A stretch of DNA of 64,000 bases from Streptomyces sp. NBC_01439 (GCF_036227605.1 NZ_CP109487.1:9163001-9227000); one strand, 5' to 3'. Counted from the stretch's first letter, positions 44,285-53,630 are shown. The notes: generated from the letters alone by a model not told the origin. A program made the numbers and translations.

Positions 44285-44538
44285 ACGGGTTCATCGTCTG
44301 CTGGTCGGTCTCCATCCAGGCAGCGATCACCTCCGTCGTACTCTCCGCCACGGGATACGAAGCGGGCGCGGCACGCCAGTCCGATGGGGCCACCTGGGGC
44401 ATGCGCCTCATGCTCGGCGGCATCCCCCTCGCCGTCCTCGCACTCGCCTTCGGCGCGTTCCTGCTGTACCCGCTGCGACGACAGCCGACGGCTCACGGGG
44501 AGACCGCTCAACTGGAACGCGCCGCCGCAGTGCACTGA
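44285..44538 (+). pseudogene. 3' fragment of a GPH-type sugar symporter
   Basis: The frame, which enters directly from the IS end, reads VSIQAAITSVVLSATGYEAG, GMRLMLGGIPLAVLALAFGA and FLLYPLRRQPT: the last two helices and tail of a glycoside-pentoside-hexuronide:cation symporter. The first ~380 codons are absent from the window, so it was cut by the rearrangement at the IS3 element. Confidence 0.7.
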
Positions 44539-44627
44539 CCCAGAACTGATTCACGGCCCCCGACAACCGCGCCGCCACCCGACCCCGTCGCCACGCCCCG
44601 ACAACGGCGAATGTTCCCCGTGTCGGG

Positions 44628-45233
44628 TCACCCGTCCCAATCGGTCTGGTCTTCCCGTCCCGCCAGGGGAGTGGTGGCCCAGCCTTGTTCCAGCAGGGCG
44701 AACAGGTCGCGCATGGTTCGGGCCGGGTCCTCGCTCGTACGGGCGATGCTGGCGGATTCCAGCGTGAAGCGTGCCAGGCCGGTGACGGCGGCGGCTTCCT
44801 GGGCGAGCCCGGTGGCCTCGGCGAGGACGGCGGCCAGCGCCTTCTCGTGGCGCAACCACATGTGCCGGGCGTAGTCCCGCAGCGCGGGGGTGGATTCGAC
44901 GAGGACGAAAGTGGGATCGTCGGTCCGCACGGAGGTCCGGGTGCGCACCATGTGGTCGCGCAGGGCGTGCAGCACGGGCTGGTCGGGGGCTCGGTCGCGA
45001 ACGGCGGCGACGAGGGCGCTCTCGATGTCCGTGTCCAGGTCGAAGACGAGGGCTTCCTTGCTGGGGAAGTGCTTGAAGAGAGTGCTCAGCGAGACGTCGG
45101 CCGCCTCCGCCACCTCGCGTACACCGACGTTGTCGAAGCCGCGCTCGGTGAACAGCCGCACTGCGGCATCCGTCAAGGCCTGCCTCGTCTGGGCCTTCTT
45201 GCGTTCGCGACGTCCTGTCGTTGTCCCGGTCAT
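44628..45233 (-). CDS. TetR-family transcriptional regulator
   Basis: A 201-residue regulator. The N-terminal HTH reads TRQALTDAAVRLFTERGFDN, VGVREVAEAADVSLSTLFKH and FPSKEALVFDLD, the canonical TetR helix pattern. The helical C-terminal domain (AGATGLAQEAAAV-type helices) binds a ligand. It is divergent from a TetX-like monooxygenase with a 236-bp shared control region containing a dyad, so it probably represses that gene and itself. Confidence 0.92.
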   Translation of the reverse strand: MTGTTTGRRERKKAQTRQALTDAAVRLFTERGFDNVGVREVAEAADVSLSTLFKHFPSKEALVFDLDTDIESALVAAVRDRAPDQPVLHALRDHMVRTRTSVRTDDPTFVLVESTPALRDYARHMWLRHEKALAAVLAEATGLAQEAAAVTGLARFTLESASIARTSEDPARTMRDLFALLEQGWATTPLAGREDQTDWDG

Positions 45234-45276
45234 TCCGCCACCTTACCCCCTTGAGGGGACTCGATCGTAAAGGCAA

Positions 45277-45292
45277 CCGACTGCAAAGTCGG
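45277..45292. promoter_or_regulatory. Dyad in the TetR/monooxygenase control region
   Basis: CCGACT-GCAA-AGTCGG is a perfect 6-bp inverted repeat with a 4-nt centre. It lies 44 bp from the TetR start, in an unusually AT-rich patch with GTAGTTGTACTTTT next to it. Candidate TetR operator. Confidence 0.55.
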
Positions 45293-45469
45293 AGTAGTTG
45301 TACTTTTGGATCTACTGTGCTTCTGTGAGCGAGGGCGGCTGACCGGCACCCGGCCCCCGTCACCCGGGACGCGCTTCCACACCGGAACGACTGATCCGGC
45401 ATGCCCAGAACGGGGCGTCGCCCCAGTACCCCAGCACCCTCCCCAACCTTTGAACGGAGCGTGACCCTC

Positions 45470-46636
45470 GTGTCCACCACCACTCGCATCGCGATCGCCG
45501 GCGCGGGCCTCGGCGGCCTCATCTGCGCCCGCGTCCTGCAACAGCACGGCGTGCCGGTCACGGTCTTCGAACGCGAACCCGCCCCCCACTCCCGCTCGCA
45601 GGGCGGCACTCTCGACATCCACGAAGACACCGGCCAGGCAGCCCTGCGCGCATCCGGCCTGTTCGACCAGTTCCTCGCCCTCTCCCGGCCCGAGGGCCAG
45701 GAGTGGCGCCTGTACGACCGCCACGCGAACCTGATCCGCCACGACCAGGCGGGCGAGGGCGACCTGAGCAGGCCCGAGATCGACCGTGGCCAACTGCGCG
45801 CGCTCCTGCTGGACTCCCTCGCTCCCGGCACGGTCCGCTGGGGCCACACCGTGAAGGCCGTCACCCCGTTACCCCGCGGTGCCGCCCGCCTCCACCACGA
45901 CCGCACGGGCGAAGACTTCGACCTGGTCATCGGCGCCGATGGCGCCTGGTCCCGCGTACGCCCCGCGCTCTCCGACGCCCAACCCATCTACGCAGGCGTC
46001 ACATTGGTGGAAGCCCACTTCGACGACGTTGACCACCGTCACCCCGGAATCGCCCGCCTGGTGGGGCGCGGCACCATGTCGGCCAAGGCGGGCCGCCGCA
46101 GCCTGGTGCTGCAGCGGAACAGCAACGGACACGTCCGCGCCTACATCAACTTCCGAGGGCCCCAGGACTGGCACGCCGGCCTCGACCTCACAGACCCCCG
46201 AGCCGTAGGCGCGCGCCTCCTCGCCGAGTACCAGGGCTGGCACGAGAGCCTCCTGGACATCCTGCGCTACAACGAGGGCGATTTCATCAACCGGCCCATG
46301 TTCGTCCTTCCCGTTCACCACTTCTGGCAGCGCGTCCCCGGCATCACCCTGCTCGGCGACGCCGCCCACTTGATGCCACCCGTCGGCGTAGGCGCCAACC
46401 TCGCCCTGCTCGACGGCGCCGAACTCGCCCGAGCCATCATCGACCACCCCACCATCGACCAGGCACTCGACGCCTACGAAAGCGTCATGCTGCCCCGCGC
46501 CACCAACAACGCCAAGGCCGCCCAGCAGATGCTCACCACCCTCATGCCCGACACCGATTCCGACGACGCCGCCTTCCCGGACAGCCTCTGGCCGGCCCAC
46601 ACCCTCCCTGAGCCGCGCCCCGTTCGCACCAACTGA
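45470..46636 (+). CDS. TetX-like FAD-dependent monooxygenase
   Basis: A 388-residue class A flavin monooxygenase. FAD Rossmann motif AIAGAGLGGLICARVLQQHG near residue 6; then the TetX-type segment SQGGTLDIHEDTGQAALRAS (TetX has GGTLDLHKGTGQEA); PEIDRGQLRALLLDSL; LVIGADGAWSRVRPAL (DG motif); and GDAAHLMPPVGVGANLALLD (second FAD site, as in TetX GDAAHLMPPFAGQGVN). This family hydroxylates aromatic polyketides, and TetX inactivates tetracyclines. Substrate here is inference. GTG 45470 has GGAG at good spacing; GTG 45461 is an alternative. It is divergent from the TetR gene. Confidence 0.9.
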   Translation: MSTTTRIAIAGAGLGGLICARVLQQHGVPVTVFEREPAPHSRSQGGTLDIHEDTGQAALRASGLFDQFLALSRPEGQEWRLYDRHANLIRHDQAGEGDLSRPEIDRGQLRALLLDSLAPGTVRWGHTVKAVTPLPRGAARLHHDRTGEDFDLVIGADGAWSRVRPALSDAQPIYAGVTLVEAHFDDVDHRHPGIARLVGRGTMSAKAGRRSLVLQRNSNGHVRAYINFRGPQDWHAGLDLTDPRAVGARLLAEYQGWHESLLDILRYNEGDFINRPMFVLPVHHFWQRVPGITLLGDAAHLMPPVGVGANLALLDGAELARAIIDHPTIDQALDAYESVMLPRATNNAKAAQQMLTTLMPDTDSDDAAFPDSLWPAHTLPEPRPVRTN

Positions 46637-46719
46637 GCCCGGCCGGCAAAGCGCCCCCAACTCCCACCGACGGGACCGCCACCAGGAGAGCAGGTGCGGC
46701 TCGACCTGCCCGTATCGCC

Positions 46720-47006
46720 GACGCTCTCCTGGGCGGCCCGCACACCATTGCCGCCTCGGCCGAGCCGGGCGGCGACGGAGTCCGCTTCACCAGCCCGGCC
46801 GGCATCAACGTCACCTTCACCCTGCAGGACGCCGAGCCGCCGCCGACGTCCTCCCCGCACGGGTCCTGACCGACGCGGTGGCTGCGGCGATCCTCAACCA
46901 CCCCGACTTCTACGTCGCCACCCCCGACCCACCGCGCGAGGACGCCGGCACCGTCCAGATCCGGGATGGCGTCCGCCAGACCTTCACCCGCACTCTGACC
47001 CGGTAG
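46720..47006 (+). pseudogene. Frameshifted small hypothetical gene
   Basis: Two protein-like stretches in different frames: GGPHTIAASAEPGGDGVRFT followed by SPAGINVTFTLQDAE (about 46730-46835), then RVLTDAVAAAILNHPDFYVA with TPDPPREDAGTVQIRDGVRQ (about 46859-46985) to a TAG at 47006. A frameshift near 46840-46858 separates them. No family recognised; the remaining spacer to 47192 holds no gene. Confidence 0.45.
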
Positions 47007-47192
47007 GGAGGGACCTGACGATGCCGGCTTCCTTACTCTCCCGGCGCGCACTGCCGCGGTACGATCCGCCGCCGGGAGGAACCGTCCGTTCGACGCGTTC
47101 GCCGCCCCCGGCTACGGCCCGCCCGGCAGCGGTTCGACGCGGTGGACCTCTTGTTCCGAGCACGCATCGAAGGCAACAGGTGCGGGCGGACG

Positions 47193-47912
47193 TCAGCCGT
47201 TGTCGTCGGGCTCGTAGACGTCCTTGTCGGCCGGAACGTCCACCTTTACGGGGCTGTTGATGCCGGTGAAGGCGAGATCGATCGCGTTCGAGCCGCTGGT
47301 GGTCGCCTTCAGCAGAAACGGTTCGCCCTTGGTGGCCACGAGGAAGACCCCTTGAGTCGTGTTGACCGTGACCACCTCCTGGCCGCCGATCTCGGTCAGC
47401 GCGCCCTTCTCCGCGCCCTGAACGCCGTACAAGTCCCTGAGCAGACCGTCCCGGTCGCACAGGCTGGTCAGTCCCTTCATGGAGGGGTCCGAGGTCTCCG
47501 TGCGCATCCAGCGGCCCGCCATCTCCTTGCGGGCCTCGACCGCTTGGTCCTCGGGCATGTCCTGTGTCCGGGCGAGGACGAAGGCTTCGTCACCCCGGAG
47601 GAAGGTGTGCTTCTGGGTCCGGACCACTTCGATGTTGCCGCCGTTCTGGGCCGAGAGGGTGCCCTTGCATTCGCCGGTCCCGCTGATCGACAGGTTCACC
47701 TGCGTGGGTACGCCCTGGCTGGACGAGGTCCCGCTGACGGTGAACGTGGACGCGCCGCGCAGCGCGGTCAAGGAGTCGTTCAGGACGCGAGAGGCAGGCT
47801 GGCCGGGGAACGGTTCGGACGCCAGGCATCCGGTGAGCCCGAGCGCCGCGGCACTCGTGAGGGCGACGGCGGCGATCGAGCGGTGAGCGGTGTACACGGA
47901 GACTCTCTTCAA
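47193..47912 (-). CDS. Secreted lipoprotein, LppX/LprG-like fold suspected
   Basis: A 239-residue lipoprotein. The N-terminal signal ends in the lipobox LGLTGC (Cys near residue 29), so it should be lipid-anchored outside the membrane. The mature part reads SRVLNDSLTALRGASTFTVS, GECKGTLSAQNGGNIEVVRT, RWMRTETSDPSMKGLTSLCD and FLLKATTSGSNAIDLAFTGI, a pattern of beta-strands with a final D-V-Y-E-P like LppX/LprG-type lipid-binding lipoproteins. GGGGGAG-type sequence (CCCCCTTGAAG complement) lies before the start. Monocistronic. Confidence 0.8.
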   Translation of the reverse strand: MKRVSVYTAHRSIAAVALTSAAALGLTGCLASEPFPGQPASRVLNDSLTALRGASTFTVSGTSSSQGVPTQVNLSISGTGECKGTLSAQNGGNIEVVRTQKHTFLRGDEAFVLARTQDMPEDQAVEARKEMAGRWMRTETSDPSMKGLTSLCDRDGLLRDLYGVQGAEKGALTEIGGQEVVTVNTTQGVFLVATKGEPFLLKATTSGSNAIDLAFTGINSPVKVDVPADKDVYEPDDNG

Positions 47913-48239
47913 GGGGGAGGGAGCGGGTCGGAAGGAGAATACGAGGCGTCAAGACGGCGCCCCGCGATGGGGTGGGGCCGTCGATGCGGGCCGTGAACGC
48001 CCCTTAGACCGGACGCCGGTGACGAAGCAGAGCTACGCGCCTGCGGGCACCGGACCTGGACGCCGGACCTGGGCGCGGGGGCAGGTTCGCCCACGCTCGA
48101 GGGGGCTGGATCCTCAGCGGCCTGGCCGGGCGGATCCCGCGCTGGCGCGACGGCGCCGTGTGCCTCCCGACCATCCCTCCCCCGAACCACCGGGTTCTGC
48201 CCCGTCGATCTTGGGCTGCGAAAGGGCGCCGTCCACGTC
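47913..48239. other. No gene seen
   Basis: The leader of the lipoprotein gene and a GC-rich spacer. No protein-like frame or strong terminator recognised. Confidence 0.4.
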
Positions 48240-48796
48240 TCATAGCTGCCCGGGTCCAAGAACCGTGAGGCCCATTCGTCCGGCGAGCCACTGCGCCTGC
48301 GGCTCCGTTCTCTGGCGGCCGTCGACGGTGATGCTGCGGACGTGGACGAGGACGGTGTGGTCGTCGGCCGGCTCGTCCAGGTCACGGGTGCGGGTGTTGA
48401 AGAGGAGCGTCACTTCGGCGTGCGTGCACTCGCCGTACAAGGCCTGTGCGGGCACATCCGGCCAGCACAGGTTCCGCCAGTTGATCTCGCCCCTGTTCAG
48501 GCCGATGGCCGCTGTGAAGGCGTCCTCCACACTGCCGACCGCCCAGTCGTACAGATCGAACTCGACCGGCAGCCGACCTTCGTAGGAGGCCGGGTCGGTC
48601 GGCAGGTCAGCCCCTCCACTCCCACGACCAGCGCGGGTCGCTCCTCCAGCGGTACGCCGTCGAACTCCCCGTGCTGCTCCCGCGCCCGGAACCATCCCGG
48701 GGACAACTCCCGCGCCACACGGTGCAGCTCGGCAACGGAGTAGAACTCCGCGGAAGCGGAGACGCGGGAGAAGTCCTCCTGTCGCCCGAATTCCAT
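48240..48796 (-). pseudogene. Hypothetical gene broken by a single-base deletion
   Basis: The first part (from 48796) reads EFGRQEDFSRVSASAEFYSV, ELHRVARELSPGWFRAREQH and LEERPALVVGVEG. After about 48611 the sense continues one frame over as DLPTDPASYEGRLPVEFDLY, DWAVGSVEDAFTAAIGLNRG and VHVRSITVDGRQRTEPQAQW to the TGA-type stop at 48240. Adding one G to the GGGG run (plus-strand CCCC 48611-48614) would restore an intact ~185-residue protein. Either a recent mutation or a sequencing error. The family is not recognised. Confidence 0.7.
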
Positions 48797-49381
48797 CAGA
48801 TCTTGGGCCCCGTGTCGGGGGCGACCACCTCGGTCTCGCCCGCTCCGGCGGCCACGCCCGGCGCCCGGGTACCGGCCGACGACCCACGGGCCGCGCCCAC
48901 CCCGGCCCCCGGCTCAGGACCGTAGGACTCGCGCGATTCCCGCAGGGTGCCTGCTGACCGGAGTCATCGTTCCATCTGTCGGGCTACGGCCCGTACCCAG
49001 CGGGCTCCCTGGCCTGCCGGTGCTGCCTCGCACAGGGACGCGTTGTGCTCGCCCTGCCGGGAGTCTCCGGTGTCGTCCGGCGACGGCGTGTCCACGTGGA
49101 CGCTTCCCGGCAACATCCAGCGCTCTTCCTCTGTGCACCGTGCGCGACCGCGATCACGTAGGACCGGCCCTCGGCCATCCGGGTGCTGTCGGTCGGACGT
49201 TGCGACCTCGACCCCGCTGCCCGCCCCCGCTCCGGCCCCGGCATGCGGCGATCCCCGCGGCGGCCGACGAGCGGGGCGCGACACGGCGGGTGCACCGGGT
49301 CATCGGCCCGCGCCACCAGAGCGACAGTGAAGTACCGCCGGATGAATCCTGCCCGCTCGGCGAAAGTCCGCAAGCAGGAAG
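48797..49381. other. Gene-poor region with degenerate minus-strand traces
   Basis: On the minus strand, RMAEGRSYVIAVAHGAQRK (about 49125-49180) and, one frame over, LPGSVHVDTPSPDDTGDSRQ (about 49050-49110) look like one small gene with a frameshift. No start, family or function can be given. Confidence 0.35.
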
Positions 49382-49480
49382 GTCGGCTTTGCCAACGAGA
49401 TCGCCACACTCTGCGAGAAGGCCGGCGCAGACGTCGCCGAAGTCCCCGGGCCATCGGCATGGACCACCGCCCCGAGGGTT
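49382..49480 (+). pseudogene. Fragment of a UDP-sugar/GDP-mannose 6-dehydrogenase
   Basis: VGFANEIATLCEKAGADVAE followed, after a frameshift, by AIGMDHR matches the central domain of nucleotide-sugar dehydrogenases (typical form: SFINEIANLCE...GADV..V..GIG.D.RIG). Only about 33 codons remain, so it is a relic. Confidence 0.55.
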
Positions 49481-49491
49481 CCGCTGTGGAA

Positions 49492-49782
49492 TCAGCCGTG
49501 CAAGGCGTAGGACAGCAATCCTGCGACCACGAGGAAGACGACGACCGCTGCGAGACCGACCCCTAGCATGGCCGCCACCTTGCCGGCAGTCGGCAGCTGT
49601 GTCTTGGCGATCTTCATGTTGGCGACCATGCCTACAGCGCCCAGCCCACCGCCGATCGCGCCGCCTATGAACAGCAGTCCCAGCGGGAGCAGGGAGAGAA
49701 CCACCTGCCATGGGGCGAGTCCGTCAAAGAACTTCTTCTTGGCGAGTGGTGTAAGAGGGCGGTCCTGCGGCGACTTTGACAT
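49492..49782 (-). CDS. Small membrane protein with two helices
   Basis: A 96-residue protein. A polar start (MSKSPQDRPLTPLAKKKFFD) precedes two hydrophobic segments: WQVVLSLLPLGLLFIGGAIG and, after NMKIAKTQLPTAGK, VAAMLGVGLAAVVVFLVVAG. The ATG at 49782 is preceded by AAGGACCAG. No known function. Confidence 0.7.
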   Translation of the reverse strand: MSKSPQDRPLTPLAKKKFFDGLAPWQVVLSLLPLGLLFIGGAIGGGLGAVGMVANMKIAKTQLPTAGKVAAMLGVGLAAVVVFLVVAGLLSYALHG

Positions 49783-50535
49783 GACTGGTCCTTCCGATGC
49801 GCCATGCGTGCGCAGCCGAATCAAAGTGGGCGGGCGTGAGATGGTGCGCCCAAGCAGAGGGTGCCTGCAGGACGTATCGCACAGGCGTTCGCGATCTTAC
49901 CTACTCGATGCTGTGCGGGCATATATCGCGCGGGCCATCGTTCGGGCACGATCTATGCACTTCTGGCCGGTCAGGTACTTGCATCGCCATCAATCTGGAC
50001 GGATCCGTTGAACGGCGTCGCCTTGTTGCTCGAACTGTCCGGAGCCCACATCGGCCGTTCGCCAGTTTCGAGCGGCCCGCCTCGCTGGTCGTCGCCGACA
50101 GCCCCCATGCGCACGGGTTCCGGCTGGACCACCGAAGAGGAGGCTGACATCCTCGCCGCCTCGTCCGCGGGCACGTACGGGCTGACCGTCGAGCAACCGG
50201 CCGCGTCCGGCACACCGCCGCTCGCCGTTCTCGGCGAGGCACGCGTGGTCGACCGGTTCTGGTCGTCGCGGCCACGGCCACCGGCGAGCGCCTCCCGACC
50301 CGGGGCGGGGATGGCAGCAGTGCGTCCCCGCTACCCGGACACGACTCGTCCAGCACTCCGGAACCCTCGTCACCTGGGTAGCCATCACTCTCATGACCGC
50401 CGGACCGCCAGGGGACGCAAGAGCCCCGAGCGGTCTCCACCAAGGCTCTGACCAAGCACTTCGACGTGCTACGACCGGCAGCCCATGCCAGGACGAGGGC
50501 TTCCGGAGGTGGCCCGGTGGGTGGATGATCAGGTC
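49783..50535. other. Gene-poor region
   Basis: No convincing gene. A plus-strand stretch near 50120-50250 (GSGWTTEEEADILAASSAGT, YGLTVEQPAASGTPPLAVLG) looks mildly protein-like but its frame context does not support a complete gene. An AT-richer patch near 49890-49990 may carry a promoter. Confidence 0.4.
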
Positions 50536-50967
50536 ATGAGCCCGGCATTAGATCTGCAGGCAGAGTTCCGGACCGAGGCTGCAGCGGCGTTCTCGTTCCT
50601 GCATGAGGAAGCGGGTTTCGCGCATCCAGAAGCGGCGGAAGTCCTGCCCTTCAGCGGTACTGCACTGTTCTTCCGCGGCCCTGAACTGGACGTGGAAGTA
50701 CAGCTCTACGACGGCCGAGAACCGGAGGTCGTGACCGGCCTGGCCGTCGTCGGGCCAGACGGAGTCAGGGGGCGGCGGGTTGGACTGGACAGGCTCTACG
50801 TTGCTGCCGGATGCGGGCCCGCTCAGGACGTTCCCGGTCAAGCCCCGAAACGACGGTCGACGCTCAAGCGGGTTGGTCAGCATGCCACGGCATTGCGCCA
50901 ACTCATGTCGCACCTATCGACCCCTGACCTCAGCCAGTTGATCACCCGCCTCACCGCGCTGCCATGA
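50536..50967 (+). CDS. Hypothetical protein, 143 residues
   Basis: A soluble protein starting at ATG 50536: SPALDLQAEFRTEAAAAFSF, LHEEAGFAHPEAAEVLPFSG, TALFFRGPELDVEVQLYDGR, then a helical C-terminus HATALRQLMSHLSTPDLSQL. The alternation of a helix, several strands and a final helix suggests a compact alpha/beta fold, possibly an immunity-like or SMI-type small protein, but this is only an impression. Upstream in-frame codons are less convincing. Monocistronic. Confidence 0.55.
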   Translation: MSPALDLQAEFRTEAAAAFSFLHEEAGFAHPEAAEVLPFSGTALFFRGPELDVEVQLYDGREPEVVTGLAVVGPDGVRGRRVGLDRLYVAAGCGPAQDVPGQAPKRRSTLKRVGQHATALRQLMSHLSTPDLSQLITRLTALP

Positions 50968-51211
50968 GGACGGTGACGTCAAGCTGCCTCCTTCGCAGAA
51001 GACGACCCCAGCACGACCAGCAGGACGGCCAGGACCAGCAGGACCCTGGGGGAGTGACCGGAGTGCGCGCTCCACGCTCGAGGAAGTCCCGCCGGCACTG
51101 CACAGCGAACTGCCGCACACGAAGCCCTTACCGGGCAGCGGTGTCAGCTCGTCCTCCTCCTGGCGGAAGTCGAAGGCGATCGAGGTGAGCTTCCCGCGAA
51201 GGATCCAACAC
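50968..51211 (-). other. Possible short minus-strand frame
   Basis: On the minus strand LRGKLTSIAFDFRQEEDELT and PLPGKGFVCGSSLCSAGGTS are protein-like and lie directly after the GNAT gene, overlapping its end. No good start is visible apart from one inside the GNAT gene. It could be a small gene or a fragment. Confidence 0.3.
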
Positions 51212-51772
51212 TCAGGCAAGTTCGCCCATCGCGTGCAGCCGCGCGAACTCGTTGGCGAGCATGCCCATCACGACGAGGTCGTGGTGCCGGCCGGCGAAGA
51301 ACACGTGATCGCGGAGGCGACCCTCCTCGACGAAACCGAGCCGACGATGAAGTGCCAACGACGCCTCGTTGTGGGCGAAGATCCGTGCCCCGCACTTGTG
51401 ATAGCGCCGCTCAGCGAACATGAAGCGCATCAACATCACCACGGCTTCTGCTGCGTAGCCCTTGCGCCGGTGGTCAGCACCCATCGTGATGCCGTACTCG
51501 AACCAGCCCGCACGGGGATCAGCGTGGTGCGAGCCGATCGCACCGACCATCTCCCCCGTGCCAACTGCTTCGATTGCCAACCCGAAGCAGTCGCCGTCGG
51601 ACTTGGCAGCGGCCTGTTCCTTCGCCCAGGCACGGAAGCCCTCGGCGGAACGGGGTGGGTGCAGCACGTCTCCCAACCGCTCCTCGTCGACGGCGAAGCG
51701 CATGAATGCCGTCCAGTCGTCGGGCTCGATACCGCGAAGGCGTACCCGGTCGCCAGTCCAGAAGGATGTCAT
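51212..51772 (-). CDS. GNAT N-acetyltransferase
   Basis: A 186-residue acetyltransferase of the RimJ/RimL-SpeG-like type: FWTGDRVRLRGIEPDDWTAF at the start, GEMVGAIGSHHADPRAGWFE in the central strands, YGITMGADHRRKGYAAEAVV with the acetyl-CoA pyrophosphate loop (RRKGYAAEA), and HNEASLALHRRLGFVEEGRL near the end. Spermidine or protein N-terminal acetylation is typical of close families; the substrate is not determinable. ATG 51772 is the family-like start. Monocistronic. Confidence 0.9.
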   Translation of the reverse strand: MTSFWTGDRVRLRGIEPDDWTAFMRFAVDEERLGDVLHPPRSAEGFRAWAKEQAAAKSDGDCFGLAIEAVGTGEMVGAIGSHHADPRAGWFEYGITMGADHRRKGYAAEAVVMLMRFMFAERRYHKCGARIFAHNEASLALHRRLGFVEEGRLRDHVFFAGRHHDLVVMGMLANEFARLHAMGELA

Positions 51773-52231
51773 CCCCTATTCGATCATGCTGCAGTGTGCG
51801 CTGCACAGCCCCTCCAGAACCCGATCCGAACTGCCCCTGTCACACAGGTGGAGCCACATCAACTTGGTACGTCAGCGAGCCCCTGCCAACTTGAAATCGC
51901 AGGTCAAAACGGCTGCTGTAACCGGGTCTCGGGGTGATCTGCGCCGACCTGGAGCGCCAGGACTGGACGCTGAACCCGAACCCGAACCCGAACCCGAACG
52001 AAGACCGTCCCGACGCCTCCCGCAGCAACCGGCCGCCCGCAGGTACGGGGACGGTCACCGCCACCGCTGAGGGACACCACAACGAGGGCGGCCCGCGCGC
52101 TCGCCCGGACCCCGAGTCGAGGACTCGGTCGTCGCCCACCGCACAGGTGTCCAGGCCGATGGCCTCGATGTCTTCGTCAAGGCCCCCAGGCCGGTCCGGT
52201 GCGGGGCAGCCCGCGTTCGTCGGCGAAGTGT
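51773..52231. other. No gene; contains GAACCC hexamer repeat
   Basis: At 51972-51999 the hexamer GAACCC is repeated more than four times, encoding NPNP or GFGF in sense/antisense frames. The surrounding frames are not gene-like. Confidence 0.6.
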
Positions 52232-53155
52232 TCAGTGGCGGGGCAGCGCCTCGGCCACGGTGGTCTGGGAGAGGTCGATGGCGGTTCGCCCGTCCTCGAT
52301 GTCCCACAGCGTGTTCTGCAGCAGCCGGGCCAGGGTCCAGCCAGCCGCGCGTCGCCGGTCCAGCCCGAGTACCTCGGTCAGCAGGTCGAAGCGGCGCCGC
52401 AGCACCCGGGAGGCGTCCCCGGTGGCGTGGAGCCCCTCCCACCCGGTGTCCAGCGCCGGCCACAGATCGAAGCCCGGATCGCCGACGAGGGGTTCGGGGT
52501 CGATGGCCAGCCACGGCTCGCGCTCGGCGGCGAGCACGTTGTCGTAGTGCAGGTCCCAATGCAGCATCCGGTCGCCGGGCTCGTCGACCAGCTCGGTGAC
52601 TGCCGAGGCCCAGTCGCGCAGCAGCCGCCGGTCCGCGGGGTCCGTCAGAGCGGCGGCGGATTCCGGCACGGACGCCAGCATGTCGCGCGCGACGTCACCG
52701 AGACCGCGCAGGCCCGCGGGCGCCGGGACGGAGTGCAGCCGGCCCATGATGGCGGCCAAGGTGCTCATGGCTACGTCGTCGTCCCCCACGCAAGCCAGGG
52801 TGCGTGAGGGGTCCAGGCGCTCCAACAACATGGCGCTGCTCTCCGGGTCGTGGTCGAGCAGCCGCACGATGCCGTCGCCGCTCCACGCTCGCAGCCCGAT
52901 CAGCGCGGCGGTCGTCTCCTCGCGGGGCATCTGGAGTCTGAGTGCGGCGCGGGTGTCGTCCGTACGGCGCACCGGGACCACCAGTGAGGCCTCGCCAGAA
53001 GCGGTGCCGCCGTCGCGCTCCAGTCCCCATCTGTCGAGCAGCTCCGCCACCAGTGCGGGCAGCCGGGCGACCCAGGCCCGTTCCTCTTCACCACCGTTCC
53101 TCGTGTACGACGCGACCAGGGCGCCAGGGACTTCGATGCCCTGCGGTCCACGCAT
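52232..53155 (-). CDS. Aminoglycoside/streptomycin phosphotransferase-family kinase
   Basis: A 307-residue APH(6)-like kinase. The N-lobe contains SLVVPVRRTDDTRAALRLQM (Lys-binding strand equivalent) and IVRLLDHDPESSAMLLERLD. The catalytic loop is MLHWDLHYDNVLAAEREPWL (HxDxxxxN with catalytic Asp) and the metal-binding loop is AIDPEPLVGDPGFDLWPALD. APH(6) enzymes phosphorylate streptomycin at C6. Streptomycetes also carry related kinases of unknown substrate, so resistance is not proven. ATG 53155 has GAAAGGAC upstream; 11 extra codons upstream are poor. Monocistronic. Confidence 0.88.
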   Translation of the reverse strand: MRGPQGIEVPGALVASYTRNGGEEERAWVARLPALVAELLDRWGLERDGGTASGEASLVVPVRRTDDTRAALRLQMPREETTAALIGLRAWSGDGIVRLLDHDPESSAMLLERLDPSRTLACVGDDDVAMSTLAAIMGRLHSVPAPAGLRGLGDVARDMLASVPESAAALTDPADRRLLRDWASAVTELVDEPGDRMLHWDLHYDNVLAAEREPWLAIDPEPLVGDPGFDLWPALDTGWEGLHATGDASRVLRRRFDLLTEVLGLDRRRAAGWTLARLLQNTLWDIEDGRTAIDLSQTTVAEALPRH

Positions 53156-53630
53156 GCGGGGTGTCCTTTCGGAGAGCGGGTTTCCCACAACGACCCAACG
53201 TAGGGCCGCGTACCAAGGATCCGCTCGTCGCGTTGAAGGTGCTCGTGCACCTCAGGTACTCGACCGGGTGCTCTCGCAGGGCGGGTTCCCGGGATGCTCG
53301 GCGTCCATGTCCACCGGTCGGTGCCAGGGCCCGAGGAGGCGGCGCGGCTGGTGGGCGCGGTCGCGGACGCCGCCGAACCCACCGTGCTCCCAGGGGGCGG
53401 CACCCGGAGGTCGGGAACGGAGCGTGATCTTCAGCGTTCGCAGCGTCGAAGGGTGCGGCCAGGGGGATCAAGGGCGTCCTATCCGGACCTTAAGGGACGG
53501 ATAACAGATAGCTCGCAGCCCCTCAGAGGCCCGTTCCGGCCGCAAACCGTGCTTAGGGTCACGGGTGTTGACCAAGACACTTTCGATGCTGCCGCTGCAC
53601 CGGCGGATCGGCTTGACCAAGAGGTTTCTG
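53156..53630. other. Spacer before the FnIII protein gene
   Basis: A divergent control region. One short plus frame (EEAARLVGAVADAAEPTVLP near 53330) is protein-like but isolated. The last 120 bp, with TTGACC near 53615, form the leader of the FnIII gene. No repeat was found. Confidence 0.4.

Noticed and set aside
51972..51999. GAACCC hexamer array considered as CRISPR-like or iteron repeat.
   Set aside because: No spacers; simple tandem hexamers only.
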